This document shows positions 44,877 to 54,164 of a DNA stretch of 64,000 bases, piece by piece. The position numbers and the translations under genes were made by a program. How positions within the stretch are numbered: position 1 is the stretch's first letter; every line of letters begins with the position of its first letter. The DNA lies in the NCBI GenBank assembly GCA_017889585.1, contig JAGFZX010000005.1, forward strand, positions 1 through 64,000. Reading direction: 5' to 3'. This DNA is from Bacillota bacterium (lineage in GTDB: Bacteria; Bacillota; Negativicutes; DSM-13327). The notes beneath the pieces are model-generated. The model saw only the letters and a list, made by a program, of their open reading frames with translations, was not told where the DNA came from and did no database searches.

Positions 44877-45950
44877 ATGAAAAAAAGGTTATCTATAATG
44901 ATTCTTTGTTTAGTTGCGTTGCTTGCATTTGTAGGATGTGGTTCTAATACTGCTACTAAAGACACTGCCGCTACCAAAACTACCAAAACCGATGTTTTAA
45001 AAGTTTCCGTTGCTGCTCAAAACAACTCTGGTCAAGTTTTTCAATATATGGCTAAAGCTCATAACTTCTTGGCAGAAGAAGGCGTTGATGTCAACATGGT
45101 ATATATCAACAATGGTACAGATGCTTTCACAGCACTTGCCGGTGGTAAGGTTGATGTAATCTCTACATACGGTACAGGCGGTCCACTCATTCAAATTGCT
45201 AACGGCCAAGACTTCACCGTTTTCGGCGGCTATATGATTATTGGTGAAACACCTGTATTTGGTAAGCCTGAAACCCAATGGACAAGCCTGGAAAGCTTCC
45301 GTGGCAAAAAAATTGGTATCACCCGTGGTGGTACACCTGATATCGTGCTAAAAGGTATATTAAATGATGCAGGTCTTTTTAAGGATGTAACCTTTATTGA
45401 ATATAAGAAAAATCAAGAGGTGTTGCAAGCTGTAGCCAGCGGCGAAGTTGACTTTGGTGCAACTGCAACCGGTTATGAATTGCAAGCTGCCGATCTGGGT
45501 TTGAAAGTCAAAATGTGGCCTGATGAGTACTGGCCAAACCATTCCTGCTGTCGTATGCTTGCTACCGGCAAATGGATGAAAGACGAAAAAAATCAAGAAG
45601 CCCTTTATCGTTTGCTCCGTGCATATTTGAGAGCTGAAGAAGCAATGCAGGGCAACATGGACGAAGTTGCTGATTTGGTTGTAAAAAATCTTGATCTGGA
45701 CAAAGCTACCGTAGACAGCTTTGTTAAAAGCCCGCATATGAAATATGATACCGACCCATATAAAAACAGTGTAGTCAAGATGTGGGACAAGATGGGTAAA
45801 TTCGGTTATATTAAAGATAACAACATCACACTTGGTGATCATATCAATACTACAATTTACAAAAAGGCTTTGGATTCTTTGATTAAAGATTATCCTAACA
45901 GCCAATTCTTCAAAGATAAACTTGTTCAATTCAACCAAAACAACGCATAG
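44877..45950 (+). CDS. Substrate-binding lipoprotein of the ABC importer
   Basis: Type II binding protein of the SsuA/TauA/NMT1 class, 357 residues. The signal peptide ends in the lipobox FVGC with lipidated Cys21, anchoring it outside the membrane. The mature part shows GGKVDVISTYGTGGPLIQIANGQDF and the hinge-like GKKIGITRGGTPDIVLKGIL. The ligand cannot be named. Location next to corrinoid methyltransferases suggests a methylated compound, which is inference. Confidence 0.92.
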   Translation: MKKRLSIMILCLVALLAFVGCGSNTATKDTAATKTTKTDVLKVSVAAQNNSGQVFQYMAKAHNFLAEEGVDVNMVYINNGTDAFTALAGGKVDVISTYGTGGPLIQIANGQDFTVFGGYMIIGETPVFGKPETQWTSLESFRGKKIGITRGGTPDIVLKGILNDAGLFKDVTFIEYKKNQEVLQAVASGEVDFGATATGYELQAADLGLKVKMWPDEYWPNHSCCRMLATGKWMKDEKNQEALYRLLRAYLRAEEAMQGNMDEVADLVVKNLDLDKATVDSFVKSPHMKYDTDPYKNSVVKMWDKMGKFGYIKDNNITLGDHINTTIYKKALDSLIKDYPNSQFFKDKLVQFNQNNA

Positions 45951-46026
45951 TAGAATTGTTTGAGTTTTTAAGGGATAATTTAATTTGACAGGTTTATGTA
46001 AAAGGTTGAAAAGAGGGGTTTATCTA

Positions 46027-46785
46027 ATGGTGAAAGTTGTAAAAAACTATGGGGGCGTTATCACCATAGGTATTTGCATTTTGATTAGCTATATCTTACT
46101 GACAGATGTGTTTAAAGTTTTATCCACTTTTCTTTTCCCAAGTATTTTTGATGTTATAAAACTGTTTCCCATGTATAGCGGACAGTTGTTTACCGGTTTA
46201 ATAAGTTCGTTGTCGTTGTTGGTTACTGCTTATGTTTTGGCTGTTATCAGTGGGATTGCAATTGGCACCTTGATTGGCTTGATAAGCGGTCTGCGCAAAA
46301 ACGTAACACCTTATATCTATGCTTACAGTGCTATTCCAGTGCCACTTCTTACACCATACGCTATCAATTTGTTTCCAACTTTCAAGGCCGCTTCCATGTT
46401 TCTGATTTGGTTGGCTGCATTCTGGGTGGTTTTGAGTACAACCATTGGTGCCGTTATGAGTATTGACAAACGTTATTTGGAAAATGCGTCAACCTTGGAA
46501 ATGCCTAAAATGGAAATGCTTTTCAAGATTATTTTGCCGGCGGCATCTCCTAGCATTTTGGTCGGTTGCTCCGTGGCCTTATCCTTATCGTTTATGATGT
46601 TGGCTGTTGCTGAAATGTTCGGCGCAACCTCCGGTATGGCCTACTTTGTTCAATACTATTCCGACTTTGCAAAATTTGACGTGGTAATGCTGGGCTTCTT
46701 GTTTACAGCTGCGGTTTTGGTTTCGATTATGTATATATTTGATACAATCAAACACCGAATTTTGCATTGGACAATCAATAACTGA
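46027..46785 (+). CDS. ABC importer permease (SsuC/NrtB family)
   Basis: Membrane subunit of 252 residues with six helices. The EAA-type coupling loop is seen as NASTLEMPKMEMLFKIILPAASPSILVG (about residues 160-187), matching binding-protein-dependent permeases of the sulfonate/nitrate group. AGAGGGG lies before ATG 46027, so I discard the 14-codon longer start. Last gene of the importer operon. Confidence 0.92.
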   Translation: MVKVVKNYGGVITIGICILISYILLTDVFKVLSTFLFPSIFDVIKLFPMYSGQLFTGLISSLSLLVTAYVLAVISGIAIGTLIGLISGLRKNVTPYIYAYSAIPVPLLTPYAINLFPTFKAASMFLIWLAAFWVVLSTTIGAVMSIDKRYLENASTLEMPKMEMLFKIILPAASPSILVGCSVALSLSFMMLAVAEMFGATSGMAYFVQYYSDFAKFDVVMLGFLFTAAVLVSIMYIFDTIKHRILHWTINN

Positions 46786-46882
46786 TAATTGAATTTCGCA
46801 GTTTGCAAGCGCAGTTTCCCCAATTGGACATTGGGGAGTGTGAGAAAAAAATGGGACGGTGTTAGCCCATGACAACACACCG

Positions 46883-46914
46883 TAGAAAAGCCGCGAATCT
46901 TCGCGGCTTTTCTA
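46883..46914. terminator. Bidirectional terminator between convergent genes
   Basis: TAGAAAAGCCGCGAA and its exact complement with a 2-nt TC centre. The A- and T-rich flanks serve both the importer operon (+) and the DUF1847 gene (-). Confidence 0.92.
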
Positions 46915-46930
46915 GCAGTGTTGATCGGTT

Positions 46931-47512
46931 TTAGTCTTTGAGGCCGAGTTTATTGTTCCGCCAGTAGCCAGAGTATATGGCGCCCAGCGGGTTGTGGCAT
47001 AACACACGGTCTTTGGCTACTAGGGTCGAGACAGGCGCCGCGGAGCAACGAGTAAAAATCATATCATGACCAACACATAAGCCTACGATAAAATTTAGGT
47101 CAGTTTTGGCTTCGTTGAGAACCTTGGCTTGGACAGCGGGGTTACAGATCGCTTCGAACTTGCCGGCCTTAATCTGTTCCAGGTTAAATTCAGTTTTTGA
47201 GATCCCGCAAATTTTGCAGCATGCGGAATGAACAGTGAAAAACTTTTCCAGGTACTGGACTATGTATTTTGCTTCCTGGGCAAGTCCCATACAAAAAGCT
47301 ACACCAATGGAATGACAAGATAATTCCTGCGCGAGCTTTACACTCTCTTCAATCCGTGTAAGCTGTAAGTAATAGCGTCCTTCTATTTTGGCAGCAGCCT
47401 CCATAATTTGTTGGCATTCTTCGGTGTATTGATCTGCGACCTCGTTAATAGGGAGACGGAGACAGTTTTGCCCTTTGGTGCAATTCCTGGTGTCACATGA
47501 TGCGCAATTCAT
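46931..47512 (-). CDS. Cys-rich DUF1847 family protein
   Basis: 193 residues. The N-terminus MNCASCDTRNCTKGQNC and later SACCKICGISKTEF, LCVGHDMIF and TRCSAAPVSTLVAKDRVLCHNPLGA are typical of DUF1847 proteins, which probably bind metal or an Fe-S cluster through these Cys; function is unknown. GGGAGGA before the ATG at 47512 sets the start; the longer ORF upstream has no RBS. Such genes recur near corrinoid methyltransferases, as here, where a divergent corrinoid protein gene starts 145 bp away. Confidence 0.85.
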   Translation of the reverse strand: MNCASCDTRNCTKGQNCLRLPINEVADQYTEECQQIMEAAAKIEGRYYLQLTRIEESVKLAQELSCHSIGVAFCMGLAQEAKYIVQYLEKFFTVHSACCKICGISKTEFNLEQIKAGKFEAICNPAVQAKVLNEAKTDLNFIVGLCVGHDMIFTRCSAAPVSTLVAKDRVLCHNPLGAIYSGYWRNNKLGLKD

Positions 47513-47656
47513 TGGTATTCCTCCCGACAATTTATTTTTTACAATCAAAGTTGACTTACTCTATTATATCAAAAAATGCATCAATAAAGTGGTTGCTTGG
47601 CATAGAAAAAATATATAATTAAAATGCAACAGAAATTCTGGAAAGGTGGTTATGAA

Positions 47657-48298
47657 ATGGTATTGAAAAAAGAAGCTTTTTTTCAGCAGTTATCAGATGC
47701 CGTCTTCGAAATGGATGAAGAAAAAGCTGCATCTGTAGCTGCTGAGGTAGTGGCGAATGAGATCGACGCTGCCGAGGCAATCGAACAAGGTCTTTCCGTA
47801 GGCATGGCAAGAGCAGGCAAAATGTATGAAGAGGAAGAATATTTCATTCCCGAATTACTCCTGTGTGCTGATGCAATGTATGCGGGTCTGGATGTCCTGA
47901 AGGTTCATTTAAAATCTAGCGGCGAAGTGAAAGGTAAGATTGTCATCGGCGTAGTTGAAGGTGATACTCATGATATCGGTAAAAATATTGTTAAAATGAT
48001 GCTTGAAACGGCTGGGTATCAATTAATTGATCTGGGACGTGATGTCTCGCCTCAGAAATTTGTTACTGCAGCAAAAAGCGAGCAGGCTCAGATGATAGCT
48101 GTGGCGACGCTTATGAGTACGACGATGAACGGCATGGGAGAAATCATTCAATTGCTGGAAAATGAGGGGATAAGAGATCACTGTAAAGTCATCATTGGTG
48201 GAGGACCTGTGTCGGCTGCCTTTGCCCAAAAAATCGGCGCAGACGGATATGCCGCAAATGCGATGGAAGCCGTTAGGATGACTAAACAAATACTCTAA
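47657..48298 (+). CDS. Corrinoid methyl carrier protein (MtaC/MtbC-like)
   Basis: A cobalamin-binding shuttle protein of 213 residues. A helical cap (about residues 1-85, with EQGLSVGMARAGKMYEEEEYFIPELLLCADAM) is followed by a Rossmann domain with the base-off motif D-x-H-x2-G in EGDTHDIGKN (His105) and GGGPVSAAFAQKIGADGYAANA at the end. It accepts a methyl group from a substrate-specific methyltransferase and passes it to a methyl acceptor. ATG 47657 follows GGTGG. The next two genes encode candidate methyltransferases. Confidence 0.93.
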   Translation: MVLKKEAFFQQLSDAVFEMDEEKAASVAAEVVANEIDAAEAIEQGLSVGMARAGKMYEEEEYFIPELLLCADAMYAGLDVLKVHLKSSGEVKGKIVIGVVEGDTHDIGKNIVKMMLETAGYQLIDLGRDVSPQKFVTAAKSEQAQMIAVATLMSTTMNGMGEIIQLLENEGIRDHCKVIIGGGPVSAAFAQKIGADGYAANAMEAVRMTKQIL

Positions 48299-48329
48299 CC
48301 AGTATGTTGAGAAAGAAGGTTTAATTATT

Positions 48330-49340
48330 TTGACTCCCAAGAAGAGACTTTTAAGAGTGCTGAATAAGCAGGCGGTTGATAGGCCGCCAGTCATCTGTCC
48401 TGGTGGTATGATGAATGCTGCCATTGTCGAAATTATGACCCATACTGGGAATCTATTACCCGAAGCTCATATGGATAGTCATATCATGGCGAATTTAGCT
48501 GCTGATATTCATCGTTTAACGGGATTTGAGAATATCGGTATTCCCTTTTGTATGACAGTTGAAGCTGAAGTAATGGGTAGTGAGGTTTCCTATGGCTCTT
48601 TAAGCTGTGAACCCAAAGTTAGTAAGGAAAAATATGCTTCGTTTACTGAGGTGATATGTAAGGATATACCAGACTTATTGTGCAAAGGAAGAGTGGAAAC
48701 CGTTCTGAATGCCATTAAAGAGTCGGCCATGAATTATCCGGAAATTCCTGTGATTGGTAATCTTTGCGGCCCGATAAGCCTAGCTGCATCTTTGGTTGAT
48801 CCTGTGGCTATGCTGAAAGGATTACGGAGAGATAAGGATAACGCTCATCGGGTATTGAACTATGTAAGCAATGTAATAGGGGATTTTGCGGCGTTAATGA
48901 TTGGGTGCGGGGCAAGTGTGATCGCTATCTCAGATCCGACTGCCACGGGAGAAATTTTAGGACCCCAATTATTTGAAGAATATGCAGTACGATACATCAA
49001 TCAAATCATATCGACTATACACCAACGTGAAACGAAAGTGATTGTACACATTTGCGGCAATATGAATCGAGTCCGGAATTTACTGCCAAGCATTCAAGCA
49101 GATGCTATCAGTGTTGATGCTCTCGTTAACCTGCAGAAACTAAAAAATGATTTTCCTCAGATGATCACCATGGGAAATGTTAGTACCTATTTGCTTCAGG
49201 ATGGTTTGCCAGATACCATCAAAAAGACTACCAAAAGGCTAGTGGAAGAAGGCGTAGATATTATTGCACCTGCTTGTGGACTGAGTACATCTACAGCCAT
49301 AAGCCAGATCCAAACTTTGACACAAGCCGTTAAGGAGTAG
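48330..49340 (+). CDS. MtaA/UroD-family methyltransferase 1
   Basis: A 336-residue protein of the uroporphyrinogen-decarboxylase-like methyltransferase family (MtaA, MtbA, CmuA, MtvB). The zinc motif H-x-C...C is intact: His240 and Cys242 in VHICGN and Cys316 in APACGL. This fits methyl transfer to or from the corrinoid protein encoded 31 bp upstream. Whether it acts on the growth substrate or on THF/CoM cannot be told. TTG start at 48330 with AGAAGG upstream. Confidence 0.88.
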   Translation: MTPKKRLLRVLNKQAVDRPPVICPGGMMNAAIVEIMTHTGNLLPEAHMDSHIMANLAADIHRLTGFENIGIPFCMTVEAEVMGSEVSYGSLSCEPKVSKEKYASFTEVICKDIPDLLCKGRVETVLNAIKESAMNYPEIPVIGNLCGPISLAASLVDPVAMLKGLRRDKDNAHRVLNYVSNVIGDFAALMIGCGASVIAISDPTATGEILGPQLFEEYAVRYINQIISTIHQRETKVIVHICGNMNRVRNLLPSIQADAISVDALVNLQKLKNDFPQMITMGNVSTYLLQDGLPDTIKKTTKRLVEEGVDIIAPACGLSTSTAISQIQTLTQAVKE

Positions 49341-49416
49341 CAGAATGGCAGCGTATCAGATATTTGTTTGTAATGGAAAGTAGTTGATTTTCAACTAGTA
49401 TTAGGAGGTATTCGTT

Positions 49417-50493
49417 ATGTTTGTAGATCAGATGACTCCCCTTGAACGTATGAGTGCTTATAATAAGGGAGAGGCTGTGGATAGACTTCCTTGTATTCCT
49501 TCTGTGGGAAATGGGGCGGCCAGAGTGATTGGCGCTAAAATTTCTCAGTTTAGGAATAATGGTGACCTAATCGCTAAAGCCCAAGTCGAATCTTATAAAC
49601 TGTTCCGCTATGATGTTGTAAGGATTTTTACCGATTTATATATCCAGGCTGAAGCAATGGGAGCAAAGGTGGTGTATCCCCTTGATGAAACAGCCCATTT
49701 AGAAAGCTCAGTTATCAATAATATCTCGGAAATCGGCAAGTTGCGGCCTCCTAACCCACATAAAGACGGGCAACTCCCTGAGTTTTTGAAAGCGATGAAA
49801 ATTGCTTTAGACGAGGTGGGAAAAGAAGTTGGAGTGATCGGGTCAATCACTTGTCCCTTTACCACCGCTTCATTTTTAATTGGTACTGAGCAATTAACTA
49901 AACTTATGTTAAGACAACCACAAACCGCTCATCAACTTTGCGAGATTGCTTTGGAGGCAAATCTGCAGTGGGCAGAGGCTATCCTGGATACTGGCTGTGG
50001 CGTAACGTTAAGTGATCCGGTTGCATCGTCGACCATTATCAGCCCCGATAAATTTAGAGAATTTGCTTTTCCCTATCTTAAAAGGCTGATAGCCTATATC
50101 AATTCCCGAGGAAAATCAGCTACCTTGCATATCTGTGGTAAGACTAATAAAATTTGGGAAGACATGGTTGAAACAGGGGCGGCTTGCCTTAGCCTTGACA
50201 ACGTTATTGATATGGCAGGAGCTAAAGAACAGGTGGGAGGGAAAGTTCGTTTATCAGGCAATGTAGATCCATCTACAGTCATGTTACAGGGCTCGGTTCG
50301 CGATGTTCAATTGGCTGTAGTCAACTGCATCGAAAAAACCTATGATTCTCCCAAGGGGTATATTGTATCATCAGGTTGCAGCTTGCCCACAGAAGTCCCC
50401 TTCGAGAATATTCACGCAATGATGAATATTGTTAGAGAAATCGGCTTTCCCATTAATAAAGAAAAATTGGAGCAAGTGAAAGCAAGTCTGTAA
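49417..50493 (+). CDS. MtaA/UroD-family methyltransferase 2
   Basis: Second UroD-like methyltransferase, 358 residues, and clearly distinct in sequence from the first. Zinc ligands: His238 and Cys240 in LHICGK and Cys321 in SSGCSLPTEVP. TLSDPVASSTIISPDKFREF fits the family's active-site cleft. With two such enzymes and one corrinoid protein, one probably demethylates the substrate and the other moves the methyl onward. AGGAGG precedes ATG 49417. Confidence 0.88.
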   Translation: MFVDQMTPLERMSAYNKGEAVDRLPCIPSVGNGAARVIGAKISQFRNNGDLIAKAQVESYKLFRYDVVRIFTDLYIQAEAMGAKVVYPLDETAHLESSVINNISEIGKLRPPNPHKDGQLPEFLKAMKIALDEVGKEVGVIGSITCPFTTASFLIGTEQLTKLMLRQPQTAHQLCEIALEANLQWAEAILDTGCGVTLSDPVASSTIISPDKFREFAFPYLKRLIAYINSRGKSATLHICGKTNKIWEDMVETGAACLSLDNVIDMAGAKEQVGGKVRLSGNVDPSTVMLQGSVRDVQLAVVNCIEKTYDSPKGYIVSSGCSLPTEVPFENIHAMMNIVREIGFPINKEKLEQVKASL

Positions 50494-50510
50494 GAGAGTG
50501 ATCACATCTT

Positions 50511-50566
50511 TACTATAAGGGAGGCGTAACTTCTTTTTCTCAAGAAGTTACGCCTCCCTTATAGTA
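50511..50566. terminator. 25-bp perfect inverted repeat, terminator between convergent genes
   Basis: The arms 50511-50535 and 50542-50566 are exact complements (TACTATAAGGGAGGCGTAAC...), with a 6-nt loop TTTCTC. It separates the methyltransferase genes (+) from the acyl-CoA synthetase (-). There is no strong T-tract on either side; length and position still favour termination. Confidence 0.75.
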
Positions 50567-50608
50567 AGAATGATACCTTTTAATCAGATAAGTTAGCCCA
50601 TAGCAGGC

Positions 50609-52252
50609 TTATTGACACTGGATGCTTTCAGAAAACATCTCGCGGAGTTTATGCTTCAAAATTTTTCCGCTGCCACTGAGGGGGAAACTGTCAACAAATG
50701 CTACATACTCTGGAATTTTAACGCTGGCAATTTTACCTTTGCAGAAAATTCGCACTTCTTCAGGTGTGAGAATAGGGCCTGCTTTCAACTGAATATAGGC
50801 CATTACTTTCTCGCCATATTTGCTGCTTGGAATACCGATGACTTGAACATTGTTTATCGCTGGGTGGCTGGAGAGAAAATTCTCAATTTCTCGAGGGTAT
50901 ATATTCTCGCCACCGCGGATTATCATATCTTTGATTCGGCAGGTGATTGTACAATAGCCATTTTCCGTCATTATGCCAAGGTCACCGGTATGCAGCCACC
51001 CGTCTTTATCAATGGCGGCGGCGGTTTCTTCAGACATTTTATAATAGCCTCTCATAATATTGTAGCCGCGGGCGCGAAGTTCGCCTTGCACCCCTGGGGG
51101 TACTTCTTGCCCTGTTTCAGGATCGAATATTTTCATTTCTACGCCAGGCAGTGCCCGTCCGACAGTCGAAAGCTTCAATTCCAGAGAGTCGTCTGCCCTA
51201 GTATAGGTCATGCAGGGGGAGGCTTCGGTCTGCCCGTAAGCAACTACTATTTGAGGAATGTTCATAATGTTTATGATTTTTTTTATGACTTCACTTGGAC
51301 ATGCGGCACCAGCCACCATTCCGGTGCGCAGAGAAGCCGTGTTAAAAAAGGATTTTTCATATAACTCCAGTTCCATAAGAAACATGGTAGGCGTCCCGAG
51401 CACTGCTGTGCAGCGTTCTTTTTCAATCGTGTTAAGCACTTTTTCTGCTTTAAATATTTCCACAGGAATCATTGTTGCCCCAGCGACTACACAACAAAGG
51501 GTGCCTGCCACACAGCCAAAGCAGTGGAAGAATGGGACTGGTATACACAAGCGGTCAGTATGATCGAGTTTCATACCTTCTGCCATTCCAATGGCGTTAT
51601 TAATTATATTATAGTGAGTTAGCATGACGCCTTTGGGTATCCCAGTGGTACCAGAAGTATAGACCATATGGATGACATCCTTAGGGTTCAACTCAGCCAT
51701 ACGAGCCGATAGTTTTTCATCCGAAACCGATTGCGCCATTTTTATTACATCATCCCAGGTGAACATGCCAGGACATCCTTCATCTCCGATCATGATCACA
51801 TTTTTTAAGAACGGCAGTTTTTTTGAAATCAGTTCTCCCGGGTTACAGTGATGCAGTTCAGGGCAAAGTTCATAGATCATGCTTTTGTAACTAGAACTTT
51901 TCGTGCCTTCCATAAGAACCAAGGTCGTCGCATCAGATTGCTTTAGCTGATTTTCTAGTTCAAACGATTTAAAATGGGTATTCACTGTTACAAGGACTGC
52001 TCCAATTTTGGCACTTCCATACTGAGTAATGACCCATTCTGGTATGTTGGTAGCCCAAATGGCAACATTGTCGCCTCTTTTTACGCTCAGTTTTAGTAAT
52101 CCTTTGGCAAATTTATTGCATTCTTCCTGCAACTCTGTGTAGGAATATCGCAAGCCACGATCAGGGTAAACAAGAGCCTCATTATCAGGATAAATTGCTG
52201 CTGTGCGGTCGAGCAGTTTACCCAAAGTAATATTATCGGAAAATCCCATCAT
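50609..52252 (-). CDS. AMP-forming acyl-CoA synthetase
   Basis: ANL-family ligase of 547 residues that activates a carboxylic acid to its CoA thioester via an acyl-adenylate. The P-loop YTSGTTGIPKGVMLTHYN lies near residues 213-230, followed by YGQTEASP, GWLHTGDLG and the C-terminal Lys motif SGKILKHKLRE. Chain-length or aromatic specificity is not readable. It is divergent from the PucR-type regulator and near the acyl-CoA dehydrogenase cluster, so it likely starts that catabolic route. GAGGGGGG precedes ATG 52252. Confidence 0.92.
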   Translation of the reverse strand: MMGFSDNITLGKLLDRTAAIYPDNEALVYPDRGLRYSYTELQEECNKFAKGLLKLSVKRGDNVAIWATNIPEWVITQYGSAKIGAVLVTVNTHFKSFELENQLKQSDATTLVLMEGTKSSSYKSMIYELCPELHHCNPGELISKKLPFLKNVIMIGDEGCPGMFTWDDVIKMAQSVSDEKLSARMAELNPKDVIHMVYTSGTTGIPKGVMLTHYNIINNAIGMAEGMKLDHTDRLCIPVPFFHCFGCVAGTLCCVVAGATMIPVEIFKAEKVLNTIEKERCTAVLGTPTMFLMELELYEKSFFNTASLRTGMVAGAACPSEVIKKIINIMNIPQIVVAYGQTEASPCMTYTRADDSLELKLSTVGRALPGVEMKIFDPETGQEVPPGVQGELRARGYNIMRGYYKMSEETAAAIDKDGWLHTGDLGIMTENGYCTITCRIKDMIIRGGENIYPREIENFLSSHPAINNVQVIGIPSSKYGEKVMAYIQLKAGPILTPEEVRIFCKGKIASVKIPEYVAFVDSFPLSGSGKILKHKLREMFSESIQCQ

Positions 52253-52699
52253 TACCCCCCTCTATAATCTTCCGTAGTAATATCAACATAAACAATTATT
52301 GTAATATGTTTCACATATTACAATAATTGGGAAGGCTTTAAGATGATTCAATTATACTTTAGAATGATCGTTGTGATCTATTGACGAATTCTACATTCGG
52401 AATTGCTTTGCTTTTGTATTTTTGTACAAAGGATTCGAGGAATATTTTGCAAGCAGTTGGTTCTCTTTTAATTTCTATCGGACAGACCTTGTCCCAGTTG
52501 CTATTCAATAAACTCGACACTCATTATTGGTTTATGAATGTTTGTCTGAATCGGCTTGCTCTGAACCGTTGTGAGAGTGTACAAAACTAAATTTCTTTGA
52601 TATAGTAATATTATCTGAATTTTAAGTATATTTACATAAATCTAGCTGAATGCTGGACTGAAAAGTGACTCGATGTTTGAAATATTGGGGGGATGTGTA
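52253..52699. other. Divergent regulatory region between acyl-CoA synthetase and PucR-type genes
   Basis: No credible gene. A 70-codon TTG-initiated reading frame at 52381-52590 lacks an RBS and family features. The region holds the 16-bp dyad at 52293-52329 and otherwise AT-rich sequence that must contain both divergent promoters, which I could not fix with confidence. Confidence 0.5.
52293..52329. promoter_or_regulatory. 16-bp perfect inverted repeat, candidate operator of the acyl-CoA synthetase gene
   Basis: CAATTATTGTAATATG and its exact complement are separated by TTTCA. It lies 41 bp upstream of the minus-strand synthetase start, a position suited to a regulator binding site. Confidence 0.6.
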
Positions 52700-54007
52700 A
52701 TGGGAATCGAAATGACTGAGGACAGTGATTTTAGGGGGGGCGCACTTTACCAAGAATTTTTGGACATTGTTATAAGCGGTGGCAGTTATAAAGGAATTGC
52801 AGATTTACTGGCTCAGAAGCTTCAGGCAAGTATCCTGATTGAGGATGAATTTTTCCGAGTACTTGCACGTTCTTTTTTAAATACCCCTCCTATTTCTTCA
52901 AATACATCTAAGGGAAATCGAATAAAATATTGGAAACCTCAGCGTGTAGATCCGATAATCATTAACAACGTCCGCCTGGCGCAGAATTCTGATCAGCCTG
53001 TTGAACTGCCAGAGTTACCTGATTATGGGATTCATTACCCTAGACTCATATTTCAGGCTATCATAAAAAATAAAATCACAGGATATTTACACATATTTAA
53101 GAAAAATTTGAACCTGGATCAAAGGCGAATTGTACAGGTGGCTCTGCACAGCTTAGTGTTATTGGAGACCTGCCGGCATGGACAGGAGGCACTAAAAGAT
53201 GGGATAATGAAAAATTTAATTCTAGGTCTTATATCTAATAGTAAAGGTGAGGACAGTAACCTTGATGTGGGAAAAGGGTTCCTAGGTTTCGATCTATCTC
53301 AGGAGGCGGTTTTGGCTGTCGTCCAAATTAAGACCCCGCCAGGGCTCAGTGAAATAGAAAAAGTTTTGCACAGCATCAACAGTGATCTCTGTTCTTGTAT
53401 ACCGGTCAGCGCTAGTGCCACTGCCATTAGTGATGAACAGGCAGTACTATTGATTCAATCGCCTGACGGCAACACCTTAGAATCAAATATGCTTGCCCAA
53501 TATCTACAGTCGCTATTCGAGGCACTGAAGATGATTTTCAAGGATCATCAGGTAAGAATAGGCGTGGGTCGCCAGTGCAACAAGCCCCAGCATTATAAGG
53601 TCGCTTTTGGCGAAGCCTGCAAAGCTCTATCTATTACAGGTCTCAAACCAGAGGGCGAAGAGGGTGTGATTTACTATTACTCTGTGAAGTTGATGGGATT
53701 TATGATGGAACTGACTAACGTTCAAACTTTGCAGGTATTTGTGCAGCGCACTCTTGGGAAACTGCATGAGTATGGTGTTACCAATAATATCGACTTGCTT
53801 GAAAGCTTAGAGTGTTATTTAAATCATAATAGTTGCATCCAAAGTGCGGCAGGGGAGTTGTACATTCACCCTAATACCCTCCGCTACCGCCTGGAGAAGG
53901 TGGGAAAGATATCCGGTCTTGATTTGACGAACAATGATACAAAACTGGAGATTCAGCTTGCTATTAAGCTATTCAGGTATCAGGAAGGGCTCATCCGGAA
54001 AGTTTAA
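52700..54007 (+). CDS. PucR/CdaR-type transcriptional regulator
   Basis: A 435-residue regulator: an N-terminal sensory part (residues about 10-170) with YKGIADLLAQKLQASILIEDE, a central CdaR/GGDEF-like domain (LAVVQIKTPP...IGVGRQCNKPQHYKVAFGEACKAL), and the C-terminal PucR HTH (SAAGELYIHPNTLRYRLEKV). Such proteins activate catabolic operons in response to a substrate. GGGGGGATG precedes ATG 52700. It lies between the divergent acyl-CoA synthetase gene and the acyl-CoA dehydrogenase operon, so it probably controls one or both. Confidence 0.9.
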   Translation: MGIEMTEDSDFRGGALYQEFLDIVISGGSYKGIADLLAQKLQASILIEDEFFRVLARSFLNTPPISSNTSKGNRIKYWKPQRVDPIIINNVRLAQNSDQPVELPELPDYGIHYPRLIFQAIIKNKITGYLHIFKKNLNLDQRRIVQVALHSLVLLETCRHGQEALKDGIMKNLILGLISNSKGEDSNLDVGKGFLGFDLSQEAVLAVVQIKTPPGLSEIEKVLHSINSDLCSCIPVSASATAISDEQAVLLIQSPDGNTLESNMLAQYLQSLFEALKMIFKDHQVRIGVGRQCNKPQHYKVAFGEACKALSITGLKPEGEEGVIYYYSVKLMGFMMELTNVQTLQVFVQRTLGKLHEYGVTNNIDLLESLECYLNHNSCIQSAAGELYIHPNTLRYRLEKVGKISGLDLTNNDTKLEIQLAIKLFRYQEGLIRKV

Positions 54008-54013
54008 ATTGCT

Positions 54014-54066
54014 GATACAAAGAGGTCTGGCTGTCAGAAAATCTGGCAACCAGACCTCTTTGTATC
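54014..54066 (+). terminator. Terminator hairpin, module copy 1
   Basis: GATACAAAGAGGTCTGG and its exact complement CCAGACCTCTTTGTATC flank a 19-nt loop. A near-identical hairpin recurs at 55802-55854. It lies directly after the regulator gene and has no strong T-tract. Confidence 0.75.
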
Positions 54067-54080
54067 TATTATGTACAAAA

Positions 54081-54118
54081 ATATATGGAATAAATAACAA
54101 TATATGGAATAAATAATT
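54081..54118 (+). repeat. Tandem 19-bp repeats before the acyl-CoA dehydrogenase gene
   Basis: Two adjacent units, ATATATGGAATAAATAACA and ATATATGGAATAAATAATT, lie 47 bp upstream of the gene. Direct repeats spaced about two helical turns apart are typical activator sites, here possibly for the PucR-type protein. A single related TTTATGGAATAAACATC stretch occurs near 55881 after the second hairpin copy. Confidence 0.65.
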
Positions 54119-54164
54119 AGGAGTATAATTATATAAGATACTATGAAATTAAGGAGGAAGAAAC

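Noticed and set aside
50612-51364. 250-codon plus-strand ORF opposite the acyl-CoA synthetase
   Set aside because: It is antisense to a gene with all ANL-ligase motifs and has no recognisable domains.
52381-52590. 70-codon TTG-initiated ORF in the synthetase/regulator gap
   Set aside because: No RBS, odd composition and no family features; treated as non-coding regulatory DNA.
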